Assembly (NCBI GenBank): GCA_035495555.1
Contig: DATJFQ010000058.1
Location: 1 to 59,436, forward strand
DNA length: 59,436 nt
Direction of reading: 5' to 3'
DNA from: DATJFQ01 sp035495555
Lineage (GTDB): Bacteria > Acidobacteriota > Vicinamibacteria > Vicinamibacterales > 2-12-FULL-66-21
The notes under the pieces are model-generated. The model saw only the letters and a program-made list of their open reading frames with translations. It was not told the DNA's origin and ran no database searches. This document shows positions 11,338 to 20,474 of this stretch, one piece after another (position 1 is the stretch's first letter; each line of letters opens with the position of its first letter). Made by a program: the position numbers and the translations under genes.

Positions 11338-12503
11338 CGCGACGAGTCCGCGCGCGACCGGATGAGCGCGATCGCGTGGGCCGCAATCGCCTCGCCTCGG
11401 CCAACCGCGTCCACACCTTCGTTGGTCTTCCCCTTGACGCTGACGCGGGAGGCGTCCACGCCGATGGCCGCGCCGAGGCGCTCACGCATCGCGTCGACGT
11501 AATCCTTGATTTTCGGCTGCTCGAGAATCACGGTCACATCGAGGTTGCCGACTTCGAACCCGGCGTCGTGCACCAGTGCCGCCGCCTGCTCGAGCAGCAC
11601 GAGACTGGAGGCATCCTTCCATCGCGGGTCCGTATCAGGGAAATGCCGGCCGATGTCCCCGAGTCCCGCCGCCCCGAGAATCGCATCGGTCGCGGCATGG
11701 CACAGAACGTCCGCATCGGAGTGGCCGAGCGCGCCGCGTTCGTTCGGAATCGCAATACCGGCAAGCATGAGCGGCCGGCCAGGCACGAGGCGATGGAGGT
11801 CGTAGCCGGTTCCGACGCGGCCCGTCCGGGTGCGGCCGTTCGGCCGCTGGCGCGCGGCCCGCAAATCATCCTCCGTCGTGATCTTCACGTTCCCCGGCTC
11901 TCCTTCGACGACATGCACCGGAAAGCCGGCGCGTTCGGCGAGCGCGGCTTCATCGGTGGCGTCGACGCCCGACCGCCCCAGCGCGACCGCCGCGGCGAGA
12001 ACGTCCCGCCTGAATCCCTGCGGCGTCTGCGCCAGATAGATGGTGTCCCGCGGAATCGTTTCCCGGATGACGCCGCGCTCGACACGCTTGACCGTGTCGT
12101 GCGACGGCATCGCCGCAATTGCCGCTCCGTGAGCGGACGCCGCATCGATCGTGCGGCCGATCAGAGCGGCCGTGACGAACGGGCGCGCCGCGTCATGAAT
12201 CAGCACGATCTCGGAGGAGGCCGGCACACGGTCGAACGCGTTCGCGACCGAGTCCTGTCGCCGCGCGCCGCCCGTGACCGCCTGCAGCGCATTCGCGCGG
12301 TCCGGGGCGAGCGCTGCCAGCTCGCCGTGCTCCGTCGCCGGCGGGAGCGCAACGACCACGTCGGAGACGCGAGGGTGTGTGAGAAACGCGCGAATCGTGT
12401 GTTGCAGCATCGAGCCGCCCCCGATGTCGATGAGCTGCTTGGGGACGTCCGCCCCGAGCCGCCGGCCGGCGCCGCCCGCGGCAATGATGGCGGTCACGTG
12501 CAT
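11334..12503 (-). CDS. ispDF: Bifunctional IspD/IspF of the MEP isoprenoid pathway
   Basis: A fusion of two enzymes. Residues about 1-220 are 2-C-methyl-D-erythritol 4-phosphate cytidylyltransferase, with the nucleotide loop AAGGAGRRLGADVPKQLI and VLIHDAARPFV. Residues about 228-389 are 2-C-methyl-D-erythritol 2,4-cyclodiphosphate synthase, with TGYDLHRLVPGRPLMLAG, GHSDADVLCHAATDAILGA and VKGKTNEGVD. The metal ligands Asp and His of the DxH motif are visible. ispE, another pathway member, is at 27498. It heads the ispDF-gltX-rlmB run. Confidence 0.96.
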   Translation of the reverse strand: MHVTAIIAAGGAGRRLGADVPKQLIDIGGGSMLQHTIRAFLTHPRVSDVVVALPPATEHGELAALAPDRANALQAVTGGARRQDSVANAFDRVPASSEIVLIHDAARPFVTAALIGRTIDAASAHGAAIAAMPSHDTVKRVERGVIRETIPRDTIYLAQTPQGFRRDVLAAAVALGRSGVDATDEAALAERAGFPVHVVEGEPGNVKITTEDDLRAARQRPNGRTRTGRVGTGYDLHRLVPGRPLMLAGIAIPNERGALGHSDADVLCHAATDAILGAAGLGDIGRHFPDTDPRWKDASSLVLLEQAAALVHDAGFEVGNLDVTVILEQPKIKDYVDAMRERLGAAIGVDASRVSVKGKTNEGVDAVGRGEAIAAHAIALIRSRADSSR

Positions 12504-12539
12504 GGCAACCAGAGATTATATCGGGCCGCGCGTCGCGCG

Positions 12540-12574
12540 GGGTGCTGGGGGCTTGGTGCCTCGAATGGGTGCCG
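12540..12574. repeat. Possible heptamer array downstream of an unknown gene
   Basis: The words GGTGCTG, GGGGCTT, GGTGCCT, CGAATGG, GTGCCGG follow each other in register at a seven-base step. The match between units is loose, so this is the weakest array listed. Confidence 0.35.
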
Positions 12575-12576
12575 GG

Positions 12577-13200
12577 TCAGTTCTTCGTAATCACGATCTT
12601 TGGCTTGCCGATGAACTCCTGGAGGATGTTGACGCCGATCTTGGATCCGATGCTGGCGCCGAGGAGACCGATGCCTTCGGTCCGGAATCGGTTCGGAGGA
12701 AACCACAGCGCGGCGGGGATCATGTGCTCCGCCGCGTATCCGCCAATGGTTGCGGGCGAGAACACTTCACGCCCCGTGCGCGTCCGGGCGGTGAACACGG
12801 ATGTGACCGCGTGCAGCATCCGCCGATTGAATCCCGTGCACCGGCAGCGGACGAAGGACGGGTCCTGGTGCATGAAATGCGCGATCGCATACTTGGTCGA
12901 GTTGCCGATGGCGCCCGCGGCATACGCCGACGCGAAACGCTTCGCGTAGCCGGCCGTGGTCTGGTGCCATTCCGCGGGGTAGTTCTCGTACTGCTCATAT
13001 CCCGCCGCCGCAGCCGCACCGATCAGCCCTGGCGGGCCGACGGTCGTCACGACGTACTTGTGGAACATCTGATCGTCGGTGAGCACTGGAGCGGGTTTCG
13101 TGGGCGCGGTGTCCTGCGCCGATGCCGTCAATGGCACACCGAGCAGCACAGACGCGACGAAAACTGCCGCAGAACACCGCACGGCGTGCGGCGGTTTCAA
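12577..13200 (-). CDS. Exported protein of unknown function
   Basis: 207 residues with a clear signal peptide (hydrophobic CSAAVFVASVLLGVPLTASAQ, cleavage after SAQ probable). The mature part has a Gly/Ala-rich region GPPGLIGAAAAAGYEQY, then TTAGYAKRFASAYAAGAIGNS, MHQDPSFVRC, and a C-terminal GLLGASIGSKIGVNILQEF. The alternation of aromatic residues and glycines would suit an outer-membrane or periplasmic protein, but no family was recognised with certainty. Its start lies 35 bases after the plsC stop. Confidence 0.75.
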   Translation of the reverse strand: MKPPHAVRCSAAVFVASVLLGVPLTASAQDTAPTKPAPVLTDDQMFHKYVVTTVGPPGLIGAAAAAGYEQYENYPAEWHQTTAGYAKRFASAYAAGAIGNSTKYAIAHFMHQDPSFVRCRCTGFNRRMLHAVTSVFTARTRTGREVFSPATIGGYAAEHMIPAALWFPPNRFRTEGIGLLGASIGSKIGVNILQEFIGKPKIVITKN

Positions 13201-13235
13201 GAACGAGGCCAGTTCCGGAGCCTCGGCTGGGCGGG

Positions 13236-13973
13236 TCAGACGGCCGGAGAGGCGGCCGCCACGATCTGACGGACGCGGTCGCTGAGTTCCCGCACGCCGT
13301 CCCGGCCGACGTCGGCCGTGTCGATGGGATCATGGATCGTCAGAGCGACGGCGCCCGGGCGCACGGTCACCTGCCCCTTGGTCATTACACGGCAGCTCCC
13401 GACGATCGTGATCGGCACGACGGGGATGCCGGCCTCCACGGCCAGCGCGAACGACCCGCCCTTGAACCGCTGCACGCTTCCGTCGATGCTCCGCGTGCCT
13501 TCCGGAAACACGATCAGCGAGTGGTGCTCACCGATGAGGCGCGCCATCTTCTTGACGACCCCGGCACCCGGACGGCTCCGATCGACGAGCAGATGCCCTG
13601 CGAGGTGCAGATGCCACCCCATGAAGGGAATGCGCCCCAGCGATTGCTTGGCAACGATGCGTAGCTGAAACGGCAGCGCGGTGAAGACGATCGGGATGTC
13701 GTAGATGCTCTGGTGATTGGCCGCAAAGACGTAGCTGCGTGAGCGGTCCAGACGCTCGAGCCCGCGCACGCTCACGCGCACACCGCTGGTCTTCAGGATG
13801 AGCCAGGCCCACGCACGGGCGCATCGGTGGGCGACGTTACCGCTGCGGTCGAACAGTGTCGAGGCGAGCGAAACCGACCCGCAGACGATCGTATAGATGC
13901 TGATCGCGGGTATCAGGACGACAACGGTTCTCCACCACGCGAGATCTTTGTTCCCCTTCCCCACGTTCGGCAT
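13236..13973 (-). CDS. plsC: 1-acyl-sn-glycerol-3-phosphate acyltransferase (PlsC family)
   Basis: Transfers an acyl chain to lysophosphatidic acid, giving phosphatidic acid, at the inner membrane. 245 residues. A hydrophobic N-terminal segment (TVVVLIPAISIYTIVCGSVSLA) precedes the acyltransferase motifs NHQSIYD (the HX4D motif), LGRIPFMGW, FPEGTRSIDG and GIPVVPITI. The start codon at 13973 lies inside a short heptamer array that also supplies the stop of the upstream PIN-TRAM gene. Confidence 0.92.
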   Translation of the reverse strand: MPNVGKGNKDLAWWRTVVVLIPAISIYTIVCGSVSLASTLFDRSGNVAHRCARAWAWLILKTSGVRVSVRGLERLDRSRSYVFAANHQSIYDIPIVFTALPFQLRIVAKQSLGRIPFMGWHLHLAGHLLVDRSRPGAGVVKKMARLIGEHHSLIVFPEGTRSIDGSVQRFKGGSFALAVEAGIPVVPITIVGSCRVMTKGQVTVRPGAVALTIHDPIDTADVGRDGVRELSDRVRQIVAAASPAV

Positions 13974-13999
13974 TCGTCATTTGACGTTCGTCATTTTCA
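13965..13999. repeat. Heptamer array spanning a stop and a start codon
   Basis: Plus-strand units GTTCGGC, ATTCGTC, ATTTGAC, GTTCGTC, ATTTTCA. Read on the minus strand they give the last codons of the PIN-TRAM gene (KMTNVK, stop) and the first of plsC (MPNV). Confidence 0.55.
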
Positions 14000-15002
14000 C
14001 CGGCGCCGCCGGCGACGGCGTCTCGATGAATCGACCGAAGATCATCTTCCCGGCGGTCGTCTGCAGCACGCTCGTGACGACGACGTCGATGTTCTTGCTG
14101 ATCATCCGCCGCGCGTTGTCGACGACGACCATCGTCCCGTCATCGAGATACGCGACGCCCTGGTTGTATTCCTTCCCCTCCTTCAGGATGAACACCTTCA
14201 TGAATTCGCCGGGGAGCACGACGGGCTTGAGCGCGTTGGCCAGCTCGTTGATGTTCAGCACGTCGACGCCGCGGAGCTGGGCGACTTTGTTGAGGTTGAA
14301 ATCGTTCGTGACGATCTTGCCCTGAAGCGTGCGGCCAAGCTCGATCAGCTTCAGATCGACTTCGCGCACGTCGGGGAAATCGATGTCGGAAATGTGCACG
14401 TCCACGCCCGCCATCTTTTGAATTTTCTGGAGGATGTCCAGCCCGCGACGGCCGCGGTTTCGCTTCAGCGAATCGGCGGAGTCGGCGACGAGCTGCAGCT
14501 CCTTGAGCACGAATTGCGGGATGACGAGCGTGCCGTCGAGGAACCCGGTTTCGCAGACGTCCGCAATGCGTCCGTCGATGATGACGCTCGTATCGAGAAT
14601 GCGATAGCGCTTCTGCGGTCCCGTATTCCGGAAAAGCGCGGCAAGCCGCTGCGGCTGCAGCCACTCCCCTTTCCTCGCACCCATGACGATGCCGAGATAG
14701 GGGAAGACGAGCAGGATGAAGCTATGCAGGAACGCGACACGGGGGTCGGAGCTGTCGGCCCAGAAGAGGGCCGCCCCAATGGTCTTCGCGAGGCCGAGGC
14801 CGATGGCGCCTCCGATGAGTGCGCCGAGCAGATCGGTGACTTCGGTTTCGCGAAGCCGCGTTTCGATGAGGACGACGACGACGCCGAGCAGTCCGCCGAC
14901 GCCGGCGTCGATCGCGAGAGCAGGACTGAAAGGCCGGAGCAGCGCCGCCGCCCAGGCGACGGCGGCGACGAAGCAGGCCCGAACGATGATGTGCCAGGGC
15001 AT
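13977..15002 (-). CDS. Membrane-anchored PIN-TRAM domain protein (YacL-like)
   Basis: 341 residues. The first 130 or so hold about four transmembrane helices (ACFVAAVAWAAALL; GGLLGVVVVLIE; ALIGGAIGLGLAKT; LHSFILLVFPYLGIVMG). A PIN nuclease domain follows, with acidic residues in ILDTSVIIDGRIADV and VTNDFNLNKVAQLRG, and then a C-terminal TRAM RNA-binding domain (GEFMKVFILKEGKEYNQGVAYLDDGT). YacL-type proteins lie between radA and ispD in Firmicutes; the position here is similar. RNA cleavage is expected from the PIN fold but the substrate is unknown. Confidence 0.88.
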   Translation of the reverse strand: MPWHIIVRACFVAAVAWAAALLRPFSPALAIDAGVGGLLGVVVVLIETRLRETEVTDLLGALIGGAIGLGLAKTIGAALFWADSSDPRVAFLHSFILLVFPYLGIVMGARKGEWLQPQRLAALFRNTGPQKRYRILDTSVIIDGRIADVCETGFLDGTLVIPQFVLKELQLVADSADSLKRNRGRRGLDILQKIQKMAGVDVHISDIDFPDVREVDLKLIELGRTLQGKIVTNDFNLNKVAQLRGVDVLNINELANALKPVVLPGEFMKVFILKEGKEYNQGVAYLDDGTMVVVDNARRMISKNIDVVVTSVLQTTAGKMIFGRFIETPSPAAPVKMTNVK

Positions 15003-15088
15003 GTATGACTCCCGGGATGAATGCCCAGAATCATACCTTGCCGTCGGGCTGACGGCCGACGTTCCCCGTCGCCGTCAGCCGTGATTCT

Positions 15089-16336
15089 CTACTGCGGCCA
15101 CCCGGTCTGCGGCAGTCCAGGTTCGACCTTCAGTGCGTTTTTGTAATACAGCTTTTTCAGCACGACGTCGGGAAGGTCCATCCCGTACAGCTTCCAGAAC
15201 GCGTGGTAGTCGCGGTAGTAATCGAAGTACTCGTCCTTGGTCTCGAATACGCGCCAGTAGAAGGGATATTCGGACGGCTCGTACGTGTCCTTCCCGAACA
15301 TGATCCGATCCTGATACTTCTCGAAGAACTCGCGGGTCGCGCGCGGCTGACGCCCGAATTCGTAGAGGACGGCCGCGGTTTCGAGAGACACGTTCGGCAG
15401 CGTATCGAGCAGGTGCGCGGCGCGTTTCAGATCATTGGCGTACCACGCCATGTGCGCACCGATGAACCTGGTGTTCGGGTGCTTCGCGAACATGTGGTCG
15501 CGCTGATGCATGAGCGCCTCGAACGTCGGGTATTGTGACGGCGGACGGAACCGGTCCGGGAACACGTTGAGCTCGAGCCAGCGCTCGTTGTGATAATCGA
15601 GCGGCGAGAAAAACTCCTGCGGCTCCGCGGTGTGGATGATGACCGGGATGTTCAGCTTTCCCGCGAGGTCCCAGATGGGATCGAGATCCGGATCGTCGAC
15701 TGCCAGCAGCGATCCATCCGCTTTGCGATTGCGAAGACCCAGTTCCTTGAACACCTTCAGTCCGATGGCGCCGTTCTTCACGGACTGCTCGAGATCCGCC
15801 ATCGCCTTTTCTTTCCAGCCCGGGCCGCCGGCGCCTTCCCAGTTGACGTTCGCGAATACCCGGAAACGATCCGCGTACGGGCTGCTGCGGATCGCGTCGA
15901 CCTTCTGCTTGATGACCGCGGGATCGGTGCCGCCGGACAAATCCACGAGGACACGCAGGTTGAGCGCGTCCATCTGTTTCACGCGCTCGGGGTTGCTGAC
16001 GAACGCGGATGTGCCGTGCGTGTGGATATCGGCGACCGGATATTTCGCCCGGGGTACGAGGTGCGCGTCGGCGACGACGGTGGAGCGCGGACGGTAATCC
16101 ACGATGCTCGGCGCCGGATGTTCCGGCGCGCGGCACATCAGATGCCGGACCTCCGTCATCCCGGCGGGACACTCCTCGCCTTCCTTGATCTGCACGCCCC
16201 CGCCGCCGAAGCCGCCGCGTCCGCCCTGACCCTGACCTTGACCTTGACCCGCCGGCGGCTGCGCCATCAACGCGCCGCCCGCAACGGCCATCGCTCCGGC
16301 GACCACCCACACCCGCATCCTCTTCATCGACGCCAT
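15089..16336 (-). CDS. Exported amidohydrolase-family metal-dependent hydrolase
   Basis: 415 residues. A signal peptide (VWVVAGAMAVAGGALMAQ) is followed by a Gly/Gln-rich linker encoded by a six-base repeat near 16225-16260. The TIM-barrel domain shows ADIHTHGTSAF, VLVDLSGGTD, GLKVFKELGLR, VIIHTAEPQEFF, HPNTRFIGAHMAW and a late Asp in MFGKDTYEPSEYPFYWRVF, the usual order of Amidohydrolase_2 metal ligands (HxH, Lys or Glu, His, His, Asp). Substrate unknown. M1 is used; M4 (MKRMRV) is an alternative start. It lies between the PIN-TRAM gene and a GH2 enzyme, all on minus. Confidence 0.87.
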   Translation of the reverse strand: MASMKRMRVWVVAGAMAVAGGALMAQPPAGQGQGQGQGGRGGFGGGGVQIKEGEECPAGMTEVRHLMCRAPEHPAPSIVDYRPRSTVVADAHLVPRAKYPVADIHTHGTSAFVSNPERVKQMDALNLRVLVDLSGGTDPAVIKQKVDAIRSSPYADRFRVFANVNWEGAGGPGWKEKAMADLEQSVKNGAIGLKVFKELGLRNRKADGSLLAVDDPDLDPIWDLAGKLNIPVIIHTAEPQEFFSPLDYHNERWLELNVFPDRFRPPSQYPTFEALMHQRDHMFAKHPNTRFIGAHMAWYANDLKRAAHLLDTLPNVSLETAAVLYEFGRQPRATREFFEKYQDRIMFGKDTYEPSEYPFYWRVFETKDEYFDYYRDYHAFWKLYGMDLPDVVLKKLYYKNALKVEPGLPQTGWPQ

Positions 16337-16529
16337 CGACGCTCCCGCTCCGGAAAATTGTGTGGCGGAAGCTTACAACAGAACTGCAATGTGAACAGGA
16401 GAGGTGCTACTGCGGCTCAACGGTCGATGGAAGCGCGACCACCGGCCACGGCTGCTCGACGTGTGTGGCAGACCGTGACGGGCTGCTCCACGAAAATCCC
16501 GCGCACCAGGGAAGGCGCAGGAAGGCGCG

Positions 16530-18977
16530 CTAGCGGCTCACGGAGGGCGCGCGCTCGACTATCTCGAGGTCCGCAGGTTGGAGTCCTTCCGCCGCTGCGT
16601 GCAGGCGGGTCGTGCCGGCAGTGCCGCCGGCCTGCACGATGACCTGCGCGTAACCGTTGAACAGGTGTCGTTGCCACGCCGAAGGATCCAGATACCTGTC
16701 CGGCTCGTGCGACGCCGGGTCGCCGTTGCCTACGCCGATGATGCCGCCGGCGCCATCCATTGCGAAGTGGATGAGCGCGTCAGCGATCGGAACGACGCGA
16801 CCCTGCGCGTCGACAGCCGACACCGTGACGATCGCGACGTCGCGGCCGTCGGCGTCGATCGTCGTGCGATCGGCCGACAGTACGACCCGTGCGGGCGCGC
16901 CGGTCGTCTCGATACGCGTCGTCTTGATCACACGGCCGTTCTTCATCCCGATCGCTTCGAGCGCGCCGGGTTGATACGGCACCTTCCACTCGACGTGACC
17001 ATCCTTCGGAACGATGTGACGTCCTGCGGTGCGGCCGTTCACCTTCAGTTCAACAGCATCGAGGTTGCTGAACGCCCAGACGTCGATCGGCTCCCCCTCG
17101 CGCCCCGCCCAGTTCCAGTGCGGGAACACGTGCAGCACCGGTTGACCGGTCCACATCGCCTGGTAGTAGAACGCGATGTCTTTCGGGAAACCGCAGGTGT
17201 CGAGGATGCCGAAGTGCGAGTTGATCGACGGCCAGCTGTATGGCGTCGGCTCGCCGCGGTAGTCGAACCCGGTCCACACGAACGCGCCCGCGAGCCACGG
17301 ACGCGCGTCGTAGAAGCTCCACCAGTCTTCCGCCGTCGCGCCCCAATTCGGCTTGTTCACGTCGTACGCCGAGACGTACGTCCTGACGGGATCGTTTGCG
17401 TAGATCCCGCGCGTGCTCACCGTGCTCGCTTCTTCGCTCCCGAACAGGATCTCATCTGGATGATCCCCGTGGTACTTGTCGATATCGGAAATGTTCTTGT
17501 AGTTGAAGCCGCGCAGATCGATCACCGTATGGATCCCGGTGTCGCTGTTGTGGGCGTTGGACGCGAACGTCACCGGCCGCGAATCATCCAGCGCCTTCAC
17601 TGTCCTCACCATCGTCGCGCCGATGCGCGCGCCGCGCGGCGTGGACTGCTCCGGCTCTTCGTTGCCGAGCGACCACATGATCACGCTCGGGTGATTGCGA
17701 TCGCGCGTCACGAGCCGTGTGAGCTGGCTCAGGATTTCGGGCGACGAGCCGATCAGGCGGTTTTCGTCCATGACGAGGATCCCCAGCCGGTCCGCTGCGT
17801 CGAGCAACTCCGGCGTCGGCGGATTGTGTGAGGTGCGGACCGCGTTGACGCCGTACTTCTTCAACTGCTCGAGACGCCACGCGTTCAGCCGATCGGGGAT
17901 CGCGCTGCCGACGCCGGCGTGGTCCTGGTGATCGCAGACGCCCCGGATCTCGACGCGCTCGCCGTTCAGGAAGAACCCGTTGTCCTTGTCGAACCTGATC
18001 GTGCGGACGCCGAAAGGTGTCGACACATCATCGACGGCTCTGTCGTCGGTCCTGAGACTCGTTTCGAGCTCGTAGAGATGCGGATCATCAAGAGACCAGA
18101 GGTGAACGGCCGGGAGCTGGAACGACAGCTCGATGTCGCGGGAGGACCACGCGGAAACCTGCACGGGCCCGCTCACGACGCCGGACCCGCCGGCCTCCGA
18201 CTTGATCCGGTGACTGACAACGACGGTCGCGTCCGCTCCTGAATCGTTACGGACCGTCGTCTTTACGGCAACGTTCGCACGTCTTCCATCCACGGTCGCG
18301 GTGACGAACACGCCGTCGCGCGCGATGTGGGCCGGCGAGGTCTTCGTCAGCCACACGTGACGATAGATGCCGGCGCCCTCGTAGAACCATCCCTCGACCT
18401 GACTGGCATCCACGCGGACGACGAGCTGATTGGTGCCGCCGTAGTTCACGTAGTCCGTGATGTCGCAGGCGAAGCCGATATAGCCGGAGAGATTCGCACA
18501 GATGCGATGGCCGTTCAGCCAGACTTCGCTGTCGCGGAAGATGCCGTCGAACTCCAGCCCGAGGCGGCGTCCGTCATCGCTCGCTGGAATGTCGAACTTC
18601 TTCCGGTACCAGCCGATCGTCGTCTCGGGAAAGCTGCGGCCAACCGGCTTGTAGCCGTGGCTCTCGAGATTGGAGGCTTTGCCGTCGACGAAGGGCAGCT
18701 CGACGACCCAGTCGTGCGGCAAATCCACCTGGCGCCAGCCGCTGTCGTCGAAGCGCGCGGAGAGGGCACCGGGTGCGGAACCCGCCTTCGCGAACGGCTC
18801 ACCGCGCGAGTAGCCGAAATCCTTGGCGACGTCGTACGTGTGGCCAAAGGCGAACCGCCAGCCCTCGTCCATCAGGATGCGTTCGCGAGCAGGTGCCGCC
18901 GATTGCGAGTGAATCGAGGCGCCTCCTGCGAACGCAGACAGGGCGAGGACGACGACACTAGGAGCGACACGGCCCAT
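16530..18977 (-). CDS. Exported glycoside hydrolase family 2 (beta-galactosidase-like)
   Basis: 815 residues with a signal peptide (VVLALSAFAGGASIHSQ). Domains in order: N-terminal jelly roll (about 35-210, with DLPHDWVVELPF and VWLNGHRI); immunoglobulin-like domain; catalytic TIM barrel with NAVRTSHNPPTPELLDAADRLG, the acid/base Glu in SLGNEE (E440) and the nucleophile Glu in FGSEEAS (E515); then C-terminal domains including an invasin-like stretch (TIDADGRDVAIVTVSAVD). It probably cleaves a beta-galactoside, or possibly a beta-mannoside or glucuronide, in the periplasm. A catabolic role next to the amidohydrolase is a guess. Confidence 0.93.
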   Translation of the reverse strand: MGRVAPSVVVLALSAFAGGASIHSQSAAPARERILMDEGWRFAFGHTYDVAKDFGYSRGEPFAKAGSAPGALSARFDDSGWRQVDLPHDWVVELPFVDGKASNLESHGYKPVGRSFPETTIGWYRKKFDIPASDDGRRLGLEFDGIFRDSEVWLNGHRICANLSGYIGFACDITDYVNYGGTNQLVVRVDASQVEGWFYEGAGIYRHVWLTKTSPAHIARDGVFVTATVDGRRANVAVKTTVRNDSGADATVVVSHRIKSEAGGSGVVSGPVQVSAWSSRDIELSFQLPAVHLWSLDDPHLYELETSLRTDDRAVDDVSTPFGVRTIRFDKDNGFFLNGERVEIRGVCDHQDHAGVGSAIPDRLNAWRLEQLKKYGVNAVRTSHNPPTPELLDAADRLGILVMDENRLIGSSPEILSQLTRLVTRDRNHPSVIMWSLGNEEPEQSTPRGARIGATMVRTVKALDDSRPVTFASNAHNSDTGIHTVIDLRGFNYKNISDIDKYHGDHPDEILFGSEEASTVSTRGIYANDPVRTYVSAYDVNKPNWGATAEDWWSFYDARPWLAGAFVWTGFDYRGEPTPYSWPSINSHFGILDTCGFPKDIAFYYQAMWTGQPVLHVFPHWNWAGREGEPIDVWAFSNLDAVELKVNGRTAGRHIVPKDGHVEWKVPYQPGALEAIGMKNGRVIKTTRIETTGAPARVVLSADRTTIDADGRDVAIVTVSAVDAQGRVVPIADALIHFAMDGAGGIIGVGNGDPASHEPDRYLDPSAWQRHLFNGYAQVIVQAGGTAGTTRLHAAAEGLQPADLEIVERAPSVSR

Positions 18978-19051
18978 CGAGACCCTCCGCGGCGTATCCT
19001 ACTCCCACGCTGCCGCTGACGCAGGGACTGCTCTGAGGGCTGCCGGCATCC

Positions 19052-20443
19052 CTACCAGTCCATCAACTGATCCAGCGCTTCGTTAATCGTCTTGACGGTG
19101 ACCAACTCGCAGCCTGGCGGCACTTCCTCCGGCGCGCATGCGCCCTGCGGGACGATGCATCGGGTAAAGCCCATCTGCGAGGCTTCGCGCACGCGTATTG
19201 CGCCTTGGGTAGTGCCGCGGACTTCTCCCGCAAGACCCACTTCGCCGAACATCGCCGTCCCCTGGCGAATGGGACGGTTACGCATGCTCGACGCGACGGC
19301 CGCGATCACGGCGAGATCCGCCGCCGGCTCGTCGATCGTCATGCCCCCGGCGACGTTGAGGAAGACGTCCTCCCCCGCCATATTCAGCCCCGCACGCTTC
19401 TCGAGGACGGCCAGCAGCAGCGACAGCCGGTTCTGATCGATGCCGCTCGCCATGCGCCGCGCGTTGCCGTACGAGGTCGAGCTCACGAGGGCCTGCACTT
19501 CGACCAGGAGTGGACGCGATCCTTCGACGCAGCAGAGAACCGCAGATCCGGCGGCGTTTGCGGGACGTTCGGCAAGGAACAACTCCGAAGGATTCGGCAC
19601 CGCCTTCAGGCCCTTGCCCGTCATCTCGAACACGCCGAGTTCGCTGACGGCGCCGAATCGATTCTTCACCGCCCGAACGATGCGATGCGCGTGATGTTTC
19701 TCGCCTTCGAAATACAGCACCGTGTCGACGATGTGCTCGAGCGATTTCGGGCCGGCGAGATTGCCGTCCTTCGTCACGTGGCCCACCAGGAACGTCGGGA
19801 TGTTCTGCCCCTTCGCCGCAAACAGGAGTTGGGTTGCCGCTTCACGAACCTGTCCGATGCTGCCCGGCGCGGACTGGAACTTCAGCGAGAACACCGTCTG
19901 CACCGAATCGACAATGACGAGTGCGGGACGCAGACGCGTGATCTCTTCGAGGATGCGTTCGAGGCAGGTCTCGGCAAGCAGATACAGCGGCGCCTTCCCG
20001 ACGCCGAGCCGCTCGCCCCGCGACTTGATCTGGTGCTCCGACTCTTCGCCCGAGCTGTAGAGGACTGTGCCGGTCGTCGCCGAGAAATGCGCGGCGGCCT
20101 GCAGCAACAGCGTGGACTTTCCGATGCCCGGTTCGCCTCCGATCAGTACCAGCGAGCCCGGGACAACGCCGCCGCCGAGCACCCGGTCGAATTCGCCGAT
20201 TCCCGTCGTCAGCCGTTCGGATACGACGGTGTCGATGTCTTCGTACAGGCGAGGGCCCGCAGAGCCGGCGAGCGCGTACCGGCTTCCCGCCGCCGCCGCA
20301 GCGGCACCGCCGCCAACCGGGGTTGGCACCGCGCGTTCTTCGACGAGCGAATTCCACGCACCGCACTCCGCACATCGCCCCAGCCATTTCTGGCTTTGGG
20401 CGCCGCACTCCTGACACGAATAAATCGTCTTTGCTGCTTTCAT
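19052..20443 (-). CDS. radA: DNA repair ATPase RadA (Sms)
   Basis: RecA-like helicase that promotes branch migration during recombination. 463 residues from ATG at 20443; the reading frame is open further upstream but that part has no family similarity. The zinc finger CQECGAQSQKWLGRCAECGAW starts at about residue 9. Walker A is GGEPGIGKST, the family motif is KNRFGAVSELGVFEM, and a C-terminal Lon-like domain contains NVAGGMTIDEPAADLAV. It lies 31 bases downstream of alr. Confidence 0.96.
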   Translation of the reverse strand: MKAAKTIYSCQECGAQSQKWLGRCAECGAWNSLVEERAVPTPVGGGAAAAAAGSRYALAGSAGPRLYEDIDTVVSERLTTGIGEFDRVLGGGVVPGSLVLIGGEPGIGKSTLLLQAAAHFSATTGTVLYSSGEESEHQIKSRGERLGVGKAPLYLLAETCLERILEEITRLRPALVIVDSVQTVFSLKFQSAPGSIGQVREAATQLLFAAKGQNIPTFLVGHVTKDGNLAGPKSLEHIVDTVLYFEGEKHHAHRIVRAVKNRFGAVSELGVFEMTGKGLKAVPNPSELFLAERPANAAGSAVLCCVEGSRPLLVEVQALVSSTSYGNARRMASGIDQNRLSLLLAVLEKRAGLNMAGEDVFLNVAGGMTIDEPAADLAVIAAVASSMRNRPIRQGTAMFGEVGLAGEVRGTTQGAIRVREASQMGFTRCIVPQGACAPEEVPPGCELVTVKTINEALDQLMDW

Positions 20444-20474
20444 TGCACACACAACACGTCGCGGACGCAGGGAG

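Noticed and set aside
16225..16260. Another heptamer array in the amidohydrolase linker
   Set aside because: The period is six bases (CCTTGA-like), not seven, and gives a Gln/Gly linker.
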